Assembly: GCA_034336665.1 (NCBI GenBank) | Contig: CM067568.1 | Location: 13,921,983-13,985,982 of the forward strand | DNA from: Luscinia megarhynchos | Lineage: Eukaryota > Chordata > Aves > Passeriformes > Turdidae | DNA: 64,000 nucleotides | Reading direction: 5' to 3' | In this document: in pieces, positions 10,020-25,000 of the stretch | How positions within the stretch are numbered: position 1 is the stretch's first letter | Layout: every line of letters begins with the position of its first letter | Notes under the pieces: generated by a model | The model's database searches: none | What the model was told of the DNA's origin: nothing | What the model saw: the letters and a program-made list of their open reading frames with translations, nothing else | Made by a program: the position numbers and the translations under genes

Positions 10020-13000
10020 CCGCTGCCGCCCCGCCCCGGCGCTCGCTGGCTGCCGAGGATGCGCTGGGGACAGCAGGTGGCGGTGGCGCCCTTGGTACAG
10101 CGGGGATGCTGCACAGTGGGGCTCAGAGCAGCATCTGTGACCCTCTGCTGGTGCCAGCCGTGGCTGCTCACGCCGGCTGCTGCTCAGCCGCTTCCGAACG
10201 GCGCTGAAAGGCTCAGCAGAGCCCTCCCCCGCAGCCTTCCAGGAGGAGAGCTTCCCGCAGAACGCTGCTGAGAGATAAGTAAACAACAAAAAGAGCATCT
10301 CAAAGGTTTATCTATTTCATTCGAAGCTCTTTCTAATCATACATGCCTGTGGAGCTGAGAAATGTGTGTTTGCCACATGCGGTTGCAGATGGTTGTGGCA
10401 TCTGAAGCAGATCAAATGGATTGTACATTTTTTCATATTGCTCGGAAGCCAAAATATCTTCTTTTCCAATGCACAGAGAATTATTTGGGTTTATTTCCCA
10501 GTTGAGAGCCTGATGTGAAGATCTACTTCATTTCTGGGGAAGATCTATGTAATTTCTGAAAGTTAGGCTCCTACATGTTTTTACAGATCTCTACTACATT
10601 ACACACGTAAATAAAAATATACCAAGCTGCCAAATGAAAGCAACTTAAATGAACTGTTTCTTGAAATTGTATTCCTCTACTTATTGCACCTCTTCATCTC
10701 ATCTTCTCCCTGCCTTGAAGAAACTCACACCCTCATCACCAAATACCCCCCTCCCTCCAAGACTGACAAATCCAATCTCCTTTGTGTATTATAAGGGAAT
10801 AAGCTCCAGAATCAAGGACACAAAAATCCGTGCCCCTCCCTTGCAAATCAGTGTTATCCTGAGTGTTTTCTTTGCTCAGGTTTGGCAAAACCAGATAGAA
10901 GGAGAAGTTTATTTTATTTTAATCTGATTCCACACCTAGCTTTTTCTCACAGACTGTTCTCACTCCTTTCACATGTATGAGGATGGAGCTGGTTGTGGCC
11001 GTGCAGCCTCATGGTGCAAGTCAGGAACCAAGGGAGTCCCAGCACAGGCAGTGCCTTCAGTGACTGGGTTCAGCTCCTGGACATGGCACACAGACCTGGA
11101 TACAGATATCAGCGTCCATCAAGCGTCCCAAACCAGGCAAAGTTAATGAATCAGTCCAGGGGACGTGCAGGAGGGTCAGGAGAACAAGGGCAGCAGAGAC
11201 AAGGCTTGACACTAAGGTCCACGGTCCACCCAGGAGATGGGGCTGGGACAAAGCTGTGGGCTCACCCGGGAGTCATGGCTGGACACATGCTAGCTCCAGT
11301 ATGGACGTAGGAGTCAGGACTGGGAAAAAAGCTGCCTCCAGCATAGGCCAGCAGTCCACCCAGGAGGACCCTCTTGGTTTTCCAGCCCCCGGTGCCTTCA
11401 GAAGCTCCACATGCCTTTCTTTTGCCCCTTCATGGTGTTTCCTGACGATTTCACACTTCTACACAGCCATTCACACCTCATTCATAACAAGTTTAATGCT
11501 TGTATGTCAAATCCCTATGGCTGTGGTGCCCCTCCAGAGGAGGATTTGTAAACAATTCCATGCAAATTGCTTCAGTCGTCATCAGGAAGGTCACTAAACG
11601 CTGGTGCAGGCTGAAAGCAGCAGTGTAAGATGCTACCTGTGGGAAGCAGATTTTGGCAAACAGGCTGCTGCCTCCTACGTGAGCTCTGTGTTTTGAGTGT
11701 AGCCCCCATATTGAGCACTTCACAGCAGTGTAATCTCACACACAATTTTCTCAGCAAGGTTCTCTGCAGGCCTGAGCTGTATTTACCATGCAGTTAGCAT
11801 AGTCAAACTATGAGAGTGTTATATTTAAACAGATAAAATAGATTCCTGATTGTCATCTCCTGGTAAGTCTGGCTTTGTGCAGTGTGCAGAGTCTCAGTGC
11901 AGGGATTGTAAACTTTGACATAAAGAACATAACGTCATTTGGAACAAAATTGGTTCAGTTAAGCAAATAGAAGGGTATTTTCATTCCAATACACTCTCAG
12001 CAAATAATTTGGCTTAATTATATTTAAGCTTTTATTCAATTTCTTGTTAGCTAAACTTATTTAACCACTGTTCTGCAGCTATATCTCAGATTTCCTAGAA
12101 GGAGGTTGTAATTTGTGAAGTATATTGTACTAATTCGGTAAAACTTTGAGAAATAAAAAAAACCATGTGGCATTATACTGAATGATATTATAATTTCTAA
12201 CTTTCCTTCAGAAAACATATCTTATTAACAGTACTGCATTGAAACACACCACCATTTTATCCCTGGCACAAAAATTTAAGGGAAAAGCAATCCATTTTGT
12301 CAGAGCATACCTTGGTAAATCTAATTCCATTCCACTAAATGAACAGTGCAAAGAGGATTGGAACTTACCAGGAAGCACTGAATGAAAGGTCAGATTTGCA
12401 GCAAGCATAAATCAACATTCTTGCATGGCTTAAGCGGATTTATGCCCATATATACCAGTCAAGAATCTGGCTCATTAACAACTGGATGAATTACAAATAG
12501 AGCATCAAGCAGGAGTTTGAGTCTTAGCACCTATTTCCTTGACTTGTAAGCTTAAATCAGATTCTAAATATTCTGAAGACTTTTTGTTCACCATAGCTGA
12601 GAAGCAAGCTAGTGTGGAATCTGGTTAAATTCCCTCTCTTGAAAGCCATCTTTTCAAGCAAGGTCTGTGCAGTGCTTCTAAACAGCTTGAGCACAATGAA
12701 TTGTTGTCAGTTTTTCCAATCCATACATTACAGATTTTGAAATGTAGCCTTTAGGGCAACTTAAATAACACAAAACCAGTTGATTGATTGTCCAAGGTTG
12801 CAGTGATTTGTGGTGCTCAGCAGGAGATGATTTGGTGTTGCAGACTCTCTCCCTTTTGAAGCACTCTGCTCCAGGTAGTGCTCTGTGAATGTTTAAAGAG
12901 CTGCAGCACACAGGAATTGAGCAGAGGAGGAGTACAGGGAGGAGTAAGCCCATGCTAGGATTTGTGCAGAATTGCAGCAGACTGAAAAATCACCTCAGAG

Positions 13001-16000
13001 GGTTTAACATTTGACATGGCTGTGCCAAGCTTTTCTTGGAGCAGGCATCCCACAAGCATTTATGGATGGCCTAAGCCAGCACAGCTGTGGGAGAAGAAAC
13101 CTCTGCTCAGCCTGTATCTCTGGCTTATTTGTGCTGGCATCAGGATTTGTAGAATTGCACAATAAAGCTGACCAGGAACCATCCAGCTGGAAATAAACCT
13201 AACAACAAGTTAATTCCCCCGAGGCCACGGCTTTCAGCAGTGCAGCCAGACTTGTTCATTGAACTCTGCTGTCCCAGTGGGCTGCAGAAGGAGGTTAAGG
13301 TCACTGCTTTGCAGAAAGGATGCCTACCTGCCATTTTCACTGTCAGACAGGCTCAATGCAGCTGGGACAATGCATTCCAGGCCTGGAACACTTCCTTGGC
13401 CTGCAGTAGGGCATGGGGGAGGAGGGAGAGGGACACGCAGGAGAGAAACCTGGGCTGTAGGGACATGGGAACATGACACCTGGGCCACAGGGACATGGGG
13501 ACGTGACACCTGGGCCATAGAGAATGTCTCTGCTGATCAAAAATAGAGATCATAGATCAAGCACTTCACCTTTGGGATCTTTGCCAGGTGCTGGCAAAGC
13601 CAGACTTGGTTTGCGAAACCCAAAAACTGCTCACAGATTTTTTTTTTCCCCTGGGTATCAACTGATGAATAATGAATGCTTTTATGCTGTGCCATTCTCT
13701 CAATTTCTGTTGTTGTTACTAAAGTTGTCTGACTTAGACAGGTTTTGTTCTGTCACCTTGGTGTCTGTAGCCAGATCCTCTAGGAAAGTCAAACTCCTGG
13801 ATATCATTCACTGCCACAGGAAGTGAAAAATAACAGTATTTACTCATACTGCTAAAAAAAGTGAAGAAAACCTCTGAAAATAAACACTATTATTGATCAA
13901 AAAGGTCACTTTTAACTTAGAAAAGTGCTTAAAAAGTGCATTTGAAAGAATATTTAGGAACAGAATAGCCTAGTTGCAAGATTGTGCTATTATATTTCAG
14001 AAACTTCAAGGTAGGTCTGTGGCTTGAAGGGAAACTGTGTGGAGAAGCAGCAGCCACTGCAACAAGCTGTGTTGATAAGCAAGCAGGAACTCACTCATGG
14101 CATCCCTCGCCCACCTAATCTTTTAGATGAATCAAATAGCAGAGGCCACTTCCAGATGTAAAATCTCTTTTCCACAGACGTAGGAGTTTTAGCCTTCACG
14201 TGTGTCTTAGTTAAATGCTCTTACTAATTCTGTTTCACTCCTATAAATTCCCTGGCAGTTTTCAGTTCAGTTACTTAAATAAACCATAGTTTCCTGCCTG
14301 AAATGTCAACTATTGTGGCCCAGGGTTCCCTAAGGGTCTTTCTGCCTTTAGATCAGCTGCTTCACAATCTGAGCACATTCACCTCCTTCTTTAAAGCATT
14401 TTTGCTGCTTGCTTTTAACATGAAGACTTCTCCCACACAGGAAATCCAAGTTTTAAAAGTAAAGATAATAGAGAAGTCATTCTCTTCAGCATCAAAGGGA
14501 TTACAGGAAGCAGTGGAACTGTGGCACTGAATTGACGATCCAGCAAGATCCAGTTTGTGTCACTCAAAGTAGACATCCTTTGGGATGATGGGGGCATTTC
14601 AAATGGCTGAGGGACATTGCAAAGTTATGAGTCAAGATTTGTACTCCCTCTTGGAAGCTGGAAGCCTCCACCACGTTACATCATCTATTTTGGCCTGTAT
14701 TCCCGGGCTGCCTCCCTGTATGGGTTTCTGGACTTTTGTTTTGTGGTAAACAGCCCCAAAACCTTCTGAAGATCTTTGGACTGTGCTCTATAGGTGAGGA
14801 GGTCAGGGCTCCTTTATCAGGCAAACTGCTGACCCAACAACAAGGTGCAAAGAGCTGCAGATTTGGAAGCTGCAATTACAACTTTTAACTCTTTCCTGAG
14901 AATTAGCATGCTAAAGGTGGAGAATTACCCTTACCCTCCTTCCTGGTAAGGAACAGCTCAGGTAACAGTCTCTCCTATTCATTGCAAATACTACTCTGCA
15001 CTCCAATAAATAAATGCAGCTTTCTACCCAAGTGCTCCTGAAGGTGCTGAGCAGTGGGGCAAAGGAACTGATCCCTTTTGGGTCGAGTGCTGGAGAAATG
15101 CAGAGTCTGACACGGACCTTTCACTCTTAAAGGAGCTCCCAGTGTGATTGTTTGGTAGCTCACACTCAGCCAGGCTGCAGGTGCCTTCTCTCCCCGCCTC
15201 CCTTTGGATCCACACAACCTGAGCCTGGGAGCAAAGGCCACAGAGCTGCTGGCATGTTTTGAAATATGATACAGGCAGCAGCACTAATCCAAACACTGAT
15301 GGCAGCTCTTACGTAATGCAATAGAAACACTGCACGCCAGAAACAACAATATCTCTTTCTTACTCAGGAGAATGACTGACTCTGGGACATTTTCCCAATG
15401 CTCATAATACATGAAGGTTCCAGGCAAAGGCTGTCTATGGAGGGACCTGCAAAGTGCTTGGGGCCCTGTCTACAAAGCTTGGCAGCTCCCCATCCACCTG
15501 TGTGGATAAGAAGGTCTCACCCTCAGAGAAATCACCTGGGTGTTCCAGAATGGCCCCTGCCTGCCCTCACCCCCAGGTCCTTTCTTGAATGGGCTCATTG
15601 ATGAGCACAGTGCAGACAAATTGTGATGGCTTGTTTATACAGTCAGCAGGTTCAGAATTAAAGGTCATATCCCAAGGTCCTTAGTGAGGCAAAGCTCTTG
15701 GCCAGGTGTGTGTTTCACAACCTAGACCACACTGGGTAACCAGTTTGCAGTGGGAGATGTCCCCAATTTCTGCAGAGTTACCTGAACAATACCTGACTGA
15801 AATCCTGTCAGGTGCAAAAAGATGTCCTGATGCCTGCTCAGTATACACTCTTGTCCCAAAGTTTCCCCAAAGCCCACACAAAAGAGCTAGCCCCTGGATC
15901 TTGTAATTTATGCTTTTTGAATCTAAACCAGTGAGAAGCTCCTGACGTGCAGAGCAGAAGATCCTCACAGGGCTGGGGAGCTGTTGCTCTTTCTTTGCTG

Positions 16001-19000
16001 GTTTCTAGAAGATTTCCATTTTCTCTACCTCATCCTCATTGTCTTCAATTTTATGTCACCTCCTGGCAGTTGTGAGCTGCTGTGATATTAAAGAAAACAC
16101 TCTAGTAACAGCATCATCTTTCTTTCCAAGCTTGAGTGTTAAAAAAGGTTTGCTGCTTCTTGAATCCTCCATGTCAAAAAAATCCCACCAAAATCCACTT
16201 TGAAACCTCATCACTTTTGCTTGTAGAGAAAAAGATTTGAGGTTTTGCACTGCTGCCTAAATGAACAAAATCAAATTAAAAATTTGGTACTAGTTCTACT
16301 GGCATTGAAGTTCAAGTCTGTATCATGTGGAGGACTCAGCTTGAGAAGTACCTGTGAGTACTTAGGGAAAATATTTATTTTTATTTGGAATAAAAGGAAA
16401 ATTTTATCACCTGGCTTCGTGACAGAGAAATCTGTTTCTGGAAATAAACTGTGGTACAGACTCTCTATTGTCATCTCTTCTTATTAATCTTGTTACCTGA
16501 AACTTGGGGAAGAAAATCAGTTACAATCAAGCTGAGCCATGTTCAAGCATTTGCTGAAAGTGCCTGGGGAAAATTCACAACTCTGACATTTAATGAGCAC
16601 AACCCATGGCTCTAAGAAGTTTGACTGGCTGCCAAATTGATATGTCTGTGTATCCCATCAGAGACCTTTATATCTCATTTGGGTTTGTTGTTTTTTTTTT
16701 CTCTGATCTTTGTTAAATTGATTTTTAGCCAGTTTGTTTGGCAATCGTGCTGAAGCACTGCAAAGTGGACACAAGATAGGAACAATGCTAAGCAACCAGA
16801 TGTAAAAAGACTGGAGCAATAAGAAAGCATATTTGTTTTTCACTGTTTAAACATGATTTACCAGCTGGGAAACTGTCCTGCAGGATATACTGCAGTTCCA
16901 TTAAACTAATCCAGAGCACAAACACATCACACAATGTGGCCTTACAAACACACCTCCTGCAAATACCCCTGCATGCAGGAAGTGATACAGCAGGAACAGA
17001 TTAGGTGACAGTCACTGCAGACACAGATAGGAACTGTCTAGGAGGACTGGGACATTATGAGACATAAATCAATTCTAGGCAGAATTACATTTCCCCACGT
17101 GTAAGGGATCACCATCCACCTGTCAGCAGCTGCTCTGAGATCCTGTAGTAGCACCAGAGCAGACCCAGATCAGAGCTGGATGAAGAGAGAGAAGGGAAAA
17201 GTGCCAGAAAAGAGGTGCTGAAGACAGGATTTCAAAGGCCTGATCACCTGGGGTATTGCATAAATGCCAAATTTGTGCCATAAGCACAAAATTGGAAACC
17301 CTAAATACAAAATTAAGACCCTAAGTGCAGGTAGCTAAAAACCCTAAAGTCCTGATGTGATGGATCATGACAGACACTGCACTGTTCACGATGGAGTTGC
17401 AGAGCCTGGCCCTTCTCTGCTGTATTGTCAGGCTGTCAGAGAGCATTGCCCAGCTGGCCTCCCCTACAGCAGCCAAAAAACTACTCCAGTAGTTTTTCTT
17501 CTGCCTTCCCACAGTGATGAGGAAGATGGGGGCTGTCAGAGAGCAAGGAAACACAGGCTATCTTCTGTACTGCTGTTGGTTTTGCTGATGGAGCTCCTTG
17601 GACAAGTAAATTTAGCTCAACATCACTTGAAAAAACTGAGAGAAGATTATTAATGGCAGAGGTCTCTGCTGCATCCTCTCCCTACTGCATGGCATCCTTC
17701 CAGCCTGTAATTGTTGCCTTTACTTGGCAAATCCAAACCCTTTATGCTTTTTGTATGAAAGCTTCTCCTTTTCCTGGTCTGAGAAAAAGAATGTGCCAAG
17801 CAGAAGAGTATAAATTGCATTATTATGTGGGATAATGTCTCCCAGATCTGTCAATCTGGAAACTGCTCCAAGTTATGGTATTAGAAAGTAGCTCCTGAAG
17901 CAGCAGGTCATTAAGTGACCTTGCTTTGGTCTCTCCTGCGTCTGCTTTGACACATGTCCAAGATTAAACACCTCCACTGCCACTATTTTAGCCCTTCCCT
18001 TACTTCTTCAGCCTTATCCCCACTCTTGAAGCTGTCCTGTCCCTCTTGGCCCAACACCCTTGCTCAGTAGCTGCTCTCCTGCCTTTTCCAAGCCTCCTCT
18101 TCAGCTCAGTTACCCAGAGGAGAGCAAGGAGGGAGTCAGGAAAACACTGTCCCTGCCTCTGCCAGCCCAACTGGAAAGGTTCCTGGCTGTTCACTGAGCT
18201 GGGCCTTCTCTGCTCAGAGTGTCCATTGCAGACCCCATCTGAAGCTCCCCTGACCCACCAAGGTGGGACACACCCTGTACAACAGAGCCCTGGGTTCAGG
18301 GGCTTAGGTGAGGCTATTTCCACCATCACTGAATTAATAGATTTTCTCCAGTGCTGTTTTGTACTTGATGGTCAGAAAATTTTAGGGATAAAAAATGGCT
18401 ATTTCCCCATTCTCTCTCAGGAGAGAATTCTTACTTTGCTTTGTAGGATTTATTCCTAGGCTTGTGACTTTGCAAGAAAAAAAATCGATCAAAATCGCAT
18501 CGTTCTGATTCCCGTCACATCCTTTCTGTTCTTTTCCCTCTTGACTTTCCAGGCTGCTATTTTAATAACTGCTTGCAGTTGAAGTCAATGCCATGCCACA
18601 CTGAAAAGCCTGAAATCCTAGCTTTATTTCCTGAGGGAAAATATTTCCCCACACATCCCTATGGGGAGAGATTCAGCCATGTGCCCAGCAGCTTGGGATG
18701 ATTCTTGGAAATGCTTCATCTTGTCTCCTTCCCCATGTTGCTCTGGCCAGGGTAATTCACAGCCACAGCAGGCTTCCATGCCTCCAAATACAGCAATGTG
18801 ACAAAGTACAGGGGCTTCAAAGAGCTGAGGAACAGGGGAATGTGGTGGTTAAAGGCTGATGTGTTTTTATGTTCCTGTGGTCTATTTTTAGCAGCTGTGG
18901 TTGCTGTGTATTGCATCCCGTAAGTCACCCCTGAACTTAGAGTCACAAATATGAAACTGAAAAACAAATTAATTGCATCCACAGACTGGCCAGAAAGGAA

Positions 19001-22000
19001 TCCTGTCTCAATATTTATGGACCAAATAAACATAAACAACTGCAAAAATGTCTTTTTTGTTCTCTGTGGCTAAACAGAGATCCTTTGGCTGTACAGTAAA
19101 ACGTCCCAGCATCTGTGCTGTGAGGAGTTGTTGCTGGGACTTTGAGGTTTTCCAGGTCAGCCCCACAAACATCTTACAGCTGTTACAAAGTGCTAGGGCT
19201 GAAAGCCAGGCTTTGCACCTCTTCTTTTATGCTTGAACCTTTTTCTTCACTTAAATCATTGCTATGTCAGTGTACCTGTGCTGAAATTAGTTGCTTGAGC
19301 ATAGTTGCTCCTGATTTGCCTCAGTGGAAGTCAGAAGAGCATCAGTCCACTCGTGCTCTGTTTTCTTGGCCAGTTTGAAAGAGAGTCAACTCAAACCAAC
19401 ACACTTCTCTAGCTGGTGAAGCAATGCAGTATCTCATCTTACAGGCTGCTCTGTTCCTTTTGTTCTTTGCTGTCTGTGCATGCAGAGAGGTTTTTTCCCA
19501 CGTTTGCTATTTGATTTCATGTTTTCTCGTGCCCAGTCTGTCCAAGAGCCTTAACTTTCCAGTTACTGTTTTTACAAATGGTTCCAACCCCTCTCTTTTG
19601 CCATCTCAGAGAAAAGGCACAATTGCATTATTGTGCTAAGTGAATGCATTTTCTTATACATGTAGCTGAATGGGAGATTATTTAAATATCTTGAACACTC
19701 TTCTAATTGGAATAATGCTAGTGCTAGGAATGGGAGTGCGAGGAGAATTTATATTCAGGCTCCTGAATTTCAGTGAATGAGTAATCAACACTCCATTACT
19801 TCCTACAAGGTTAAACATTTTTTTTAAAAGCAAATGGTTACTGCAAAAACACCATTTGACTGCACTAAAACAAACAAACGGAAACCGAAGTATGGGTATT
19901 CCTGGTGATCTTTAGATCATGTGAGAGCTTTGTGGATTCCTTGGCAAAGGAGAAGCTGACTTGGAATGCTGTTGGCTGATGCCTCAGGGCTGCCCACCAG
20001 CCTCTGCTCCGTGCTTGCCCCATTCATCCTGTCACTCCTCCCCTTGTGCAATCCTGGTGCTGGTGTCACCTGTGCTCCAAAGCCAATGCTCTGAGCCAGA
20101 TCTGGGGGTAATTTGGGTTAAAAAGTAACCCAGTAATGTATGTCTGCTTGTCTGTGTGTGTGACTAAAAGGCTCCATTTCCCCATGTAAAAGGATTTATG
20201 GAAGGGCTGTACCAAGGTCTGTGCTGGCAGGAGGGCAGGCAGGAGCAAGGGGAAAATGGAGCAAGCCCAGGAACTGGGAAGGAAAATATCTCTCACTGAT
20301 ATTGCTGCCAAATATTGTGTCTTCTGGAGTCACTGCCTTAGATCAGAGCAATTGCATTGGTGCCTGCAGCCTGTACCTTAGCAAGGCTGGCCTGTCTTTA
20401 CAGCTTTGCTTATTCTAATCAACAGGTTGGTCATTTTCTTGGTCAGTTTATTGCTGTAAAGTCAATTATATACAGTTACTCAGAAGTCAGTGTGTAGTGG
20501 TCCAATGTAATCTATTTTATATACAAAATCTAATTTTCCTATCATCCTGCATATTCACAATAATTACAAAACACTCTTAATCATTTATCTAGAAGAGCCT
20601 TTAAGCAGCTCTGAGTGATTGAGCATTGTTTCCACTACTCTCTTTTGCATTCTCCAGTACTATGCTTTTCTTTTAATTTGTTTCTTTCCTGCCAGTTGTT
20701 TCTGTAGTTAATTTCATTTGGGCTTGATCTGAAGCCCATGGAGGTGAATGCACAGTCTATCATTAACTTGAATTGGCTGGTGATCAGACCTGCTGCAAAT
20801 GCTTTAATAGGCACAGGTCAAGGACTTGAAATGCAGAACATCTGTTTTACTCTGTGTTCCTATTGCTACTTCAGCTTACTCCATCAGATATTTATGCAAA
20901 GTCTCCTAGGCACAACACTGGGAAGTAGAGGTCTACACTACATTTATTCCAGCAGTATTTAAAAATGCCCTGTGCCTCACTCAAGCACCCAGCAAGAGAC
21001 AGATGGAGAGAGGCAAACAGGCAGTTTGTGGCAGAACTGAGGCTTAAATCCAGGTAACATTACCTGCAAGTTTAGTGTCTGTTCTCCCTGCTGCCTGTTA
21101 TGCCTCTTGTTTTGCTGAGGCACAACAGCACATGTAGCTGTGCAATATTCTCTAACTCTGTCTACCTGATAAAGACACAGGAGGCAGAATATTAACCCAA
21201 AAGGAAGGGCTGACTCTGGGGTGTTTCTATGAACCCTGGTGCTGTTTGCTTGCACAGCAGTAATTATGGACTCTGCCACAGACAGCATGAATGATTCTTT
21301 CCAATGTCTCCTTGATAAGAAGACATTGGAAGAGATCATGTGGACATGTCTCACAGAGCTCAAAGTTTCCTAATCCTTTTGCCATTCCACTTCTCAGCAT
21401 TATCAGGTGCACTGCAGTACCCAGGCTTGGAGGAGAGGCTTGAGCTGAAGGGGTGTTTGATACCCAGTTTACCCAATCCTGCTTGAAAGCAGCCATCCCT
21501 TTTACTTCCAAGGGAGTAAAACCATAAAAATTCCAGCTCAACTTGAAGCGAATCCTTGTTCCCACTAATTACTCAAAGCACAAGTGTTAGTGCACTGTGC
21601 ATACCATGCTCTCATGTCATGAGAGTTAACTACAAAGTTAGTTTAACTGCTGAAAGAGTTGTATTTTTTTTTTTTCATAGCAGCATCATGAACACACATG
21701 AGTTATCATGAGGTGAAAAACAGGCACTCAGCAGCAGACCCTGAAGTCAGCAGTTCTGGACAGACATTTGAGCTGATCTCAGCAAAACCACATTGTCATC
21801 TTCTGACTGTTTCCACCTCCTGAAAACAAATGAACGTTAACCCTGCAGGAGCTTTAAAAGCTGAAAGCTTTTTTAAAAAAATTAAATGTATTTTTTAGAA
21901 ATTAAAATGTCTCAAATCTCTAAGTTTCTCAAACATTTGTCATTCACCCATTGATCTAAATGTAGATTCAGATATTTATGCTGGATTTATTGTGCATTAT

Positions 22001-25000
22001 GCTCTAGCCACTTGCTGACTCTCTCTCAGAGACTCCACGAACTCTGGTAACAAAGAGAGCTTCCTCTGTGCCAAACAGGAAAAATTTAGAACTATTTATC
22101 TGATATGACAGTATTGATAATAGTGCAGAGAAGCACTTTGGACTTCTCCTAAAGGGTAGACTGATCTTCATTATCTTCTGTTTGCATTTGTTTTTGCTCC
22201 ATGGAAGAGAGATTAGGAGACAGCCAGTTTAGCTCCGTGTTTAGCAATAATATAGAAGATGATAACTGCAAGGACACATTGTTTACTTGATCAATAAGAG
22301 TGACTTTGGAATGCAGTCTAACTTGCTTTCTGAGCAATTGTATTAGACTTAGTTCCCAAATGCTGCCTAACTCCCAACTGCCAAAATAGGGATTTTTAAA
22401 TTACTTGCCTCCTACAGCTGGTTAGTAATAGGGACAGAAATCTGTAGGCACCATCCAGATCTTCCTTTGTAAAATAATTTTCCTTTTTTTTGCTAAAAAT
22501 CTTCAATAGTCTAAATAAAATTCCCAGTGTAAGCACCTCTGTCTTGCAGAAAGTGAGGCACAGGACGAGCAGAAGGATGACAGAGATCACACAGATTGTG
22601 CAAGGTACAACTGTTCTATTCTTTCCTAAAATTAGAAGAGCTTGCTAAAAAGCAATCCTTTGGTAAGGCAGTTACCTCAAGAAGGGAGCCAGCAATAACC
22701 AGATTTTTGTGTTTCTCAGAGCCTGAAATTGTTTTCCAAATACATCAGTTAATGTCAGCTTTGCCTACTTCTGATCTTGTTTCTAACGTTCCTCTGTGTT
22801 TCGCCCACAGACAAATGTTTGAAGCTTGGACATTTTCAAGGGATAGCTCTAGAGGAGCTGGAAAAAATCTCAAATGACTTTAAAATATTTGAATACTTGA
22901 AAGAACAAAAAATAATGATTGAATTACCTCCCATCCCCAGGTTCCTAGAACACAGTCTTTGCAGGGCAAATGTGACCTTGCTGTCCTTCCTATGCCTGCT
23001 GCTGTGGGAGCGTGAGGTGGGTCAGGATGCAGCCCAACAGCCTGCATTGTGCTACCACACTGCTGCTCAACATCAAACCTCTTCTAGCCCTCTCTCCCTG
23101 CTCTTGGCACCTCTGCTAGAGCCCTGGTGCAGGTGGAAAGGACAGGTGGCAGCATCTCCCCTTCCCATCAGGGCACTCATGCCCTCTTATTTGCAGCACT
23201 CCTCCTTCCTATGCAGATGTGGGAGCCGCAAACTAGAAAGTGCTTTGAAGTCTAATGGCTTGGTAGAACAGTGAAATGTTAAAAAGACCCCTAAGTCTGT
23301 CAGGGAAAATCCTTGTCTTTGAGGTATCACAGGTATTTATGGTAAAGAAATGCTGGCCCGAATTCAAGGCTATGCCCTCCAGATTGGCACCTTAAAACAG
23401 GTAAAGCACAGGGAGCATGCAGCATGGTTGATCAAGGAACTCCTCCCAAGCTTGTGTACTGCAGCACCCAGGACATTCATAGACAGAAAAAAATGCTATT
23501 CCAGGCAAGGGGGAAATGCTAATAAATATGCTAAGCACCTCTTCAGTCTCTCCCTTCCTGGCGTGTTGGAATACTGGTAGTGTCTGAAAGGAATCAAACA
23601 TGGATTCTGCCTCACTTCTCTTTTCTGAACATCCTTCTGATCAGAATGAGCAATGAGTGTCACCCCAGAAGGCTGCATGGGTGCATGTCTGTCTGCACTC
23701 ACCTGCTGAAAACTGCCACCACGAACTTGTGGCTGGAGGAGATGGAAGTCACCATGCTGGGAGCAGGAGTTCCCAGGCTGGGGCATGGTGTGACCAGCAG
23801 TGCTGAACTGCACTGCTGGCAAAGTGCACAGGGCCTGAGAGCCCAGGAGAGGAGAAAACCCTAGGGGAAAGAAAGCAAAACAGACCAAAAATAAATCTAA
23901 GTGGAAGGGGTGTGCAAAGGCTCCCTTACATGGGCTGGTAGCTGCAGGCTCCTGCCTTCATCCAAAGGCACCTGGGGCTCACGAGGTCCTTTCCACCACT
24001 GATTTTGTCCTCTCCAGCAGCCCTGGCTGTCGTACAGGTTCCTGCCTGCCATGGAGACAGTGTGATGAGGGATAGCCTCTGATGTTTGGGCTGGGGATTG
24101 TCCCTGTGCTTCAGAGCAGGGTCTGCACCACAATTCTGCAAGTGAGCAGAGGGCCCCTCATTGCAATGGCACTTTCTCATGTGGAATCACTCACTGTGGT
24201 TCTTCCCTGAGCTTCTTGTAGGCTCTTAGCAGAGCTGTGGGCTCCATGGCAAGATGCTGACGCAGCAAGTGGGAAGGGATGGTGGAAAGACTCAAGAGGT
24301 CCAAGGAACCCAGCATGGCCACATGATAACAGACTAGCAGTAAATTTGTTGGAAAAATCAGATCCGGTTGCTTGCTTCTACTGGCTTTACTGGGTCAGAT
24401 CTGGATGCAGTTGTAACATTCTGCTGCTCCTCCATTTCCTTGTCTTAAACATGAACATTTTGTTTCAGGACATGAAAAGGGAGTGGGGTTAGGGTGCTGA
24501 AGTTTCAGAAAGAAGGAAACACTGTGCCTTGTCTTTCCAGTTCTTTGTAATTACTTGGCTTACTGGGTCTTCCCTGGGGGACTTTCCACTTCCTTCTGCC
24601 AATTGTATAGAGAAATTATTTACTGATTCATATCCTGGACCCTGGCACCTGCTAATTAGGTGTCCATAAGGGCTGCAAGTGGGTATGTCCTACGTAGGGC
24701 TTCCAGAACTTATCCCAGAAATGTAGCTGAGGATTTCCTTTAGTGCCAAAGTTCACTCAAAAACCTCCCTCCTCCGTTTCTCTACCTCAAGCTACTCATT
24801 GCCCTCCTCCTGGACTTCTCCATCCCCCAAGTTTTTCTTTACAGTACAGCAGAGCTCCACAGAGACTTACATGGGCACAATCATGAAATCAAGGATAAAA
24901 GCAGAAACAGCAAGGAGACAAGTGTCTGTCCTCACAGAATCTCTGCAAAGGACTTTTAGGTTCCAGTGATGTCTCCTGGGCTCCTGTACCTAAGCTTTGG

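Noticed and set aside
9521..10298. Frames of 124-234 codons with GREGK or SLPFP repeats
   Set aside because: They are translations of the GGGAA array in different phases, not proteins.
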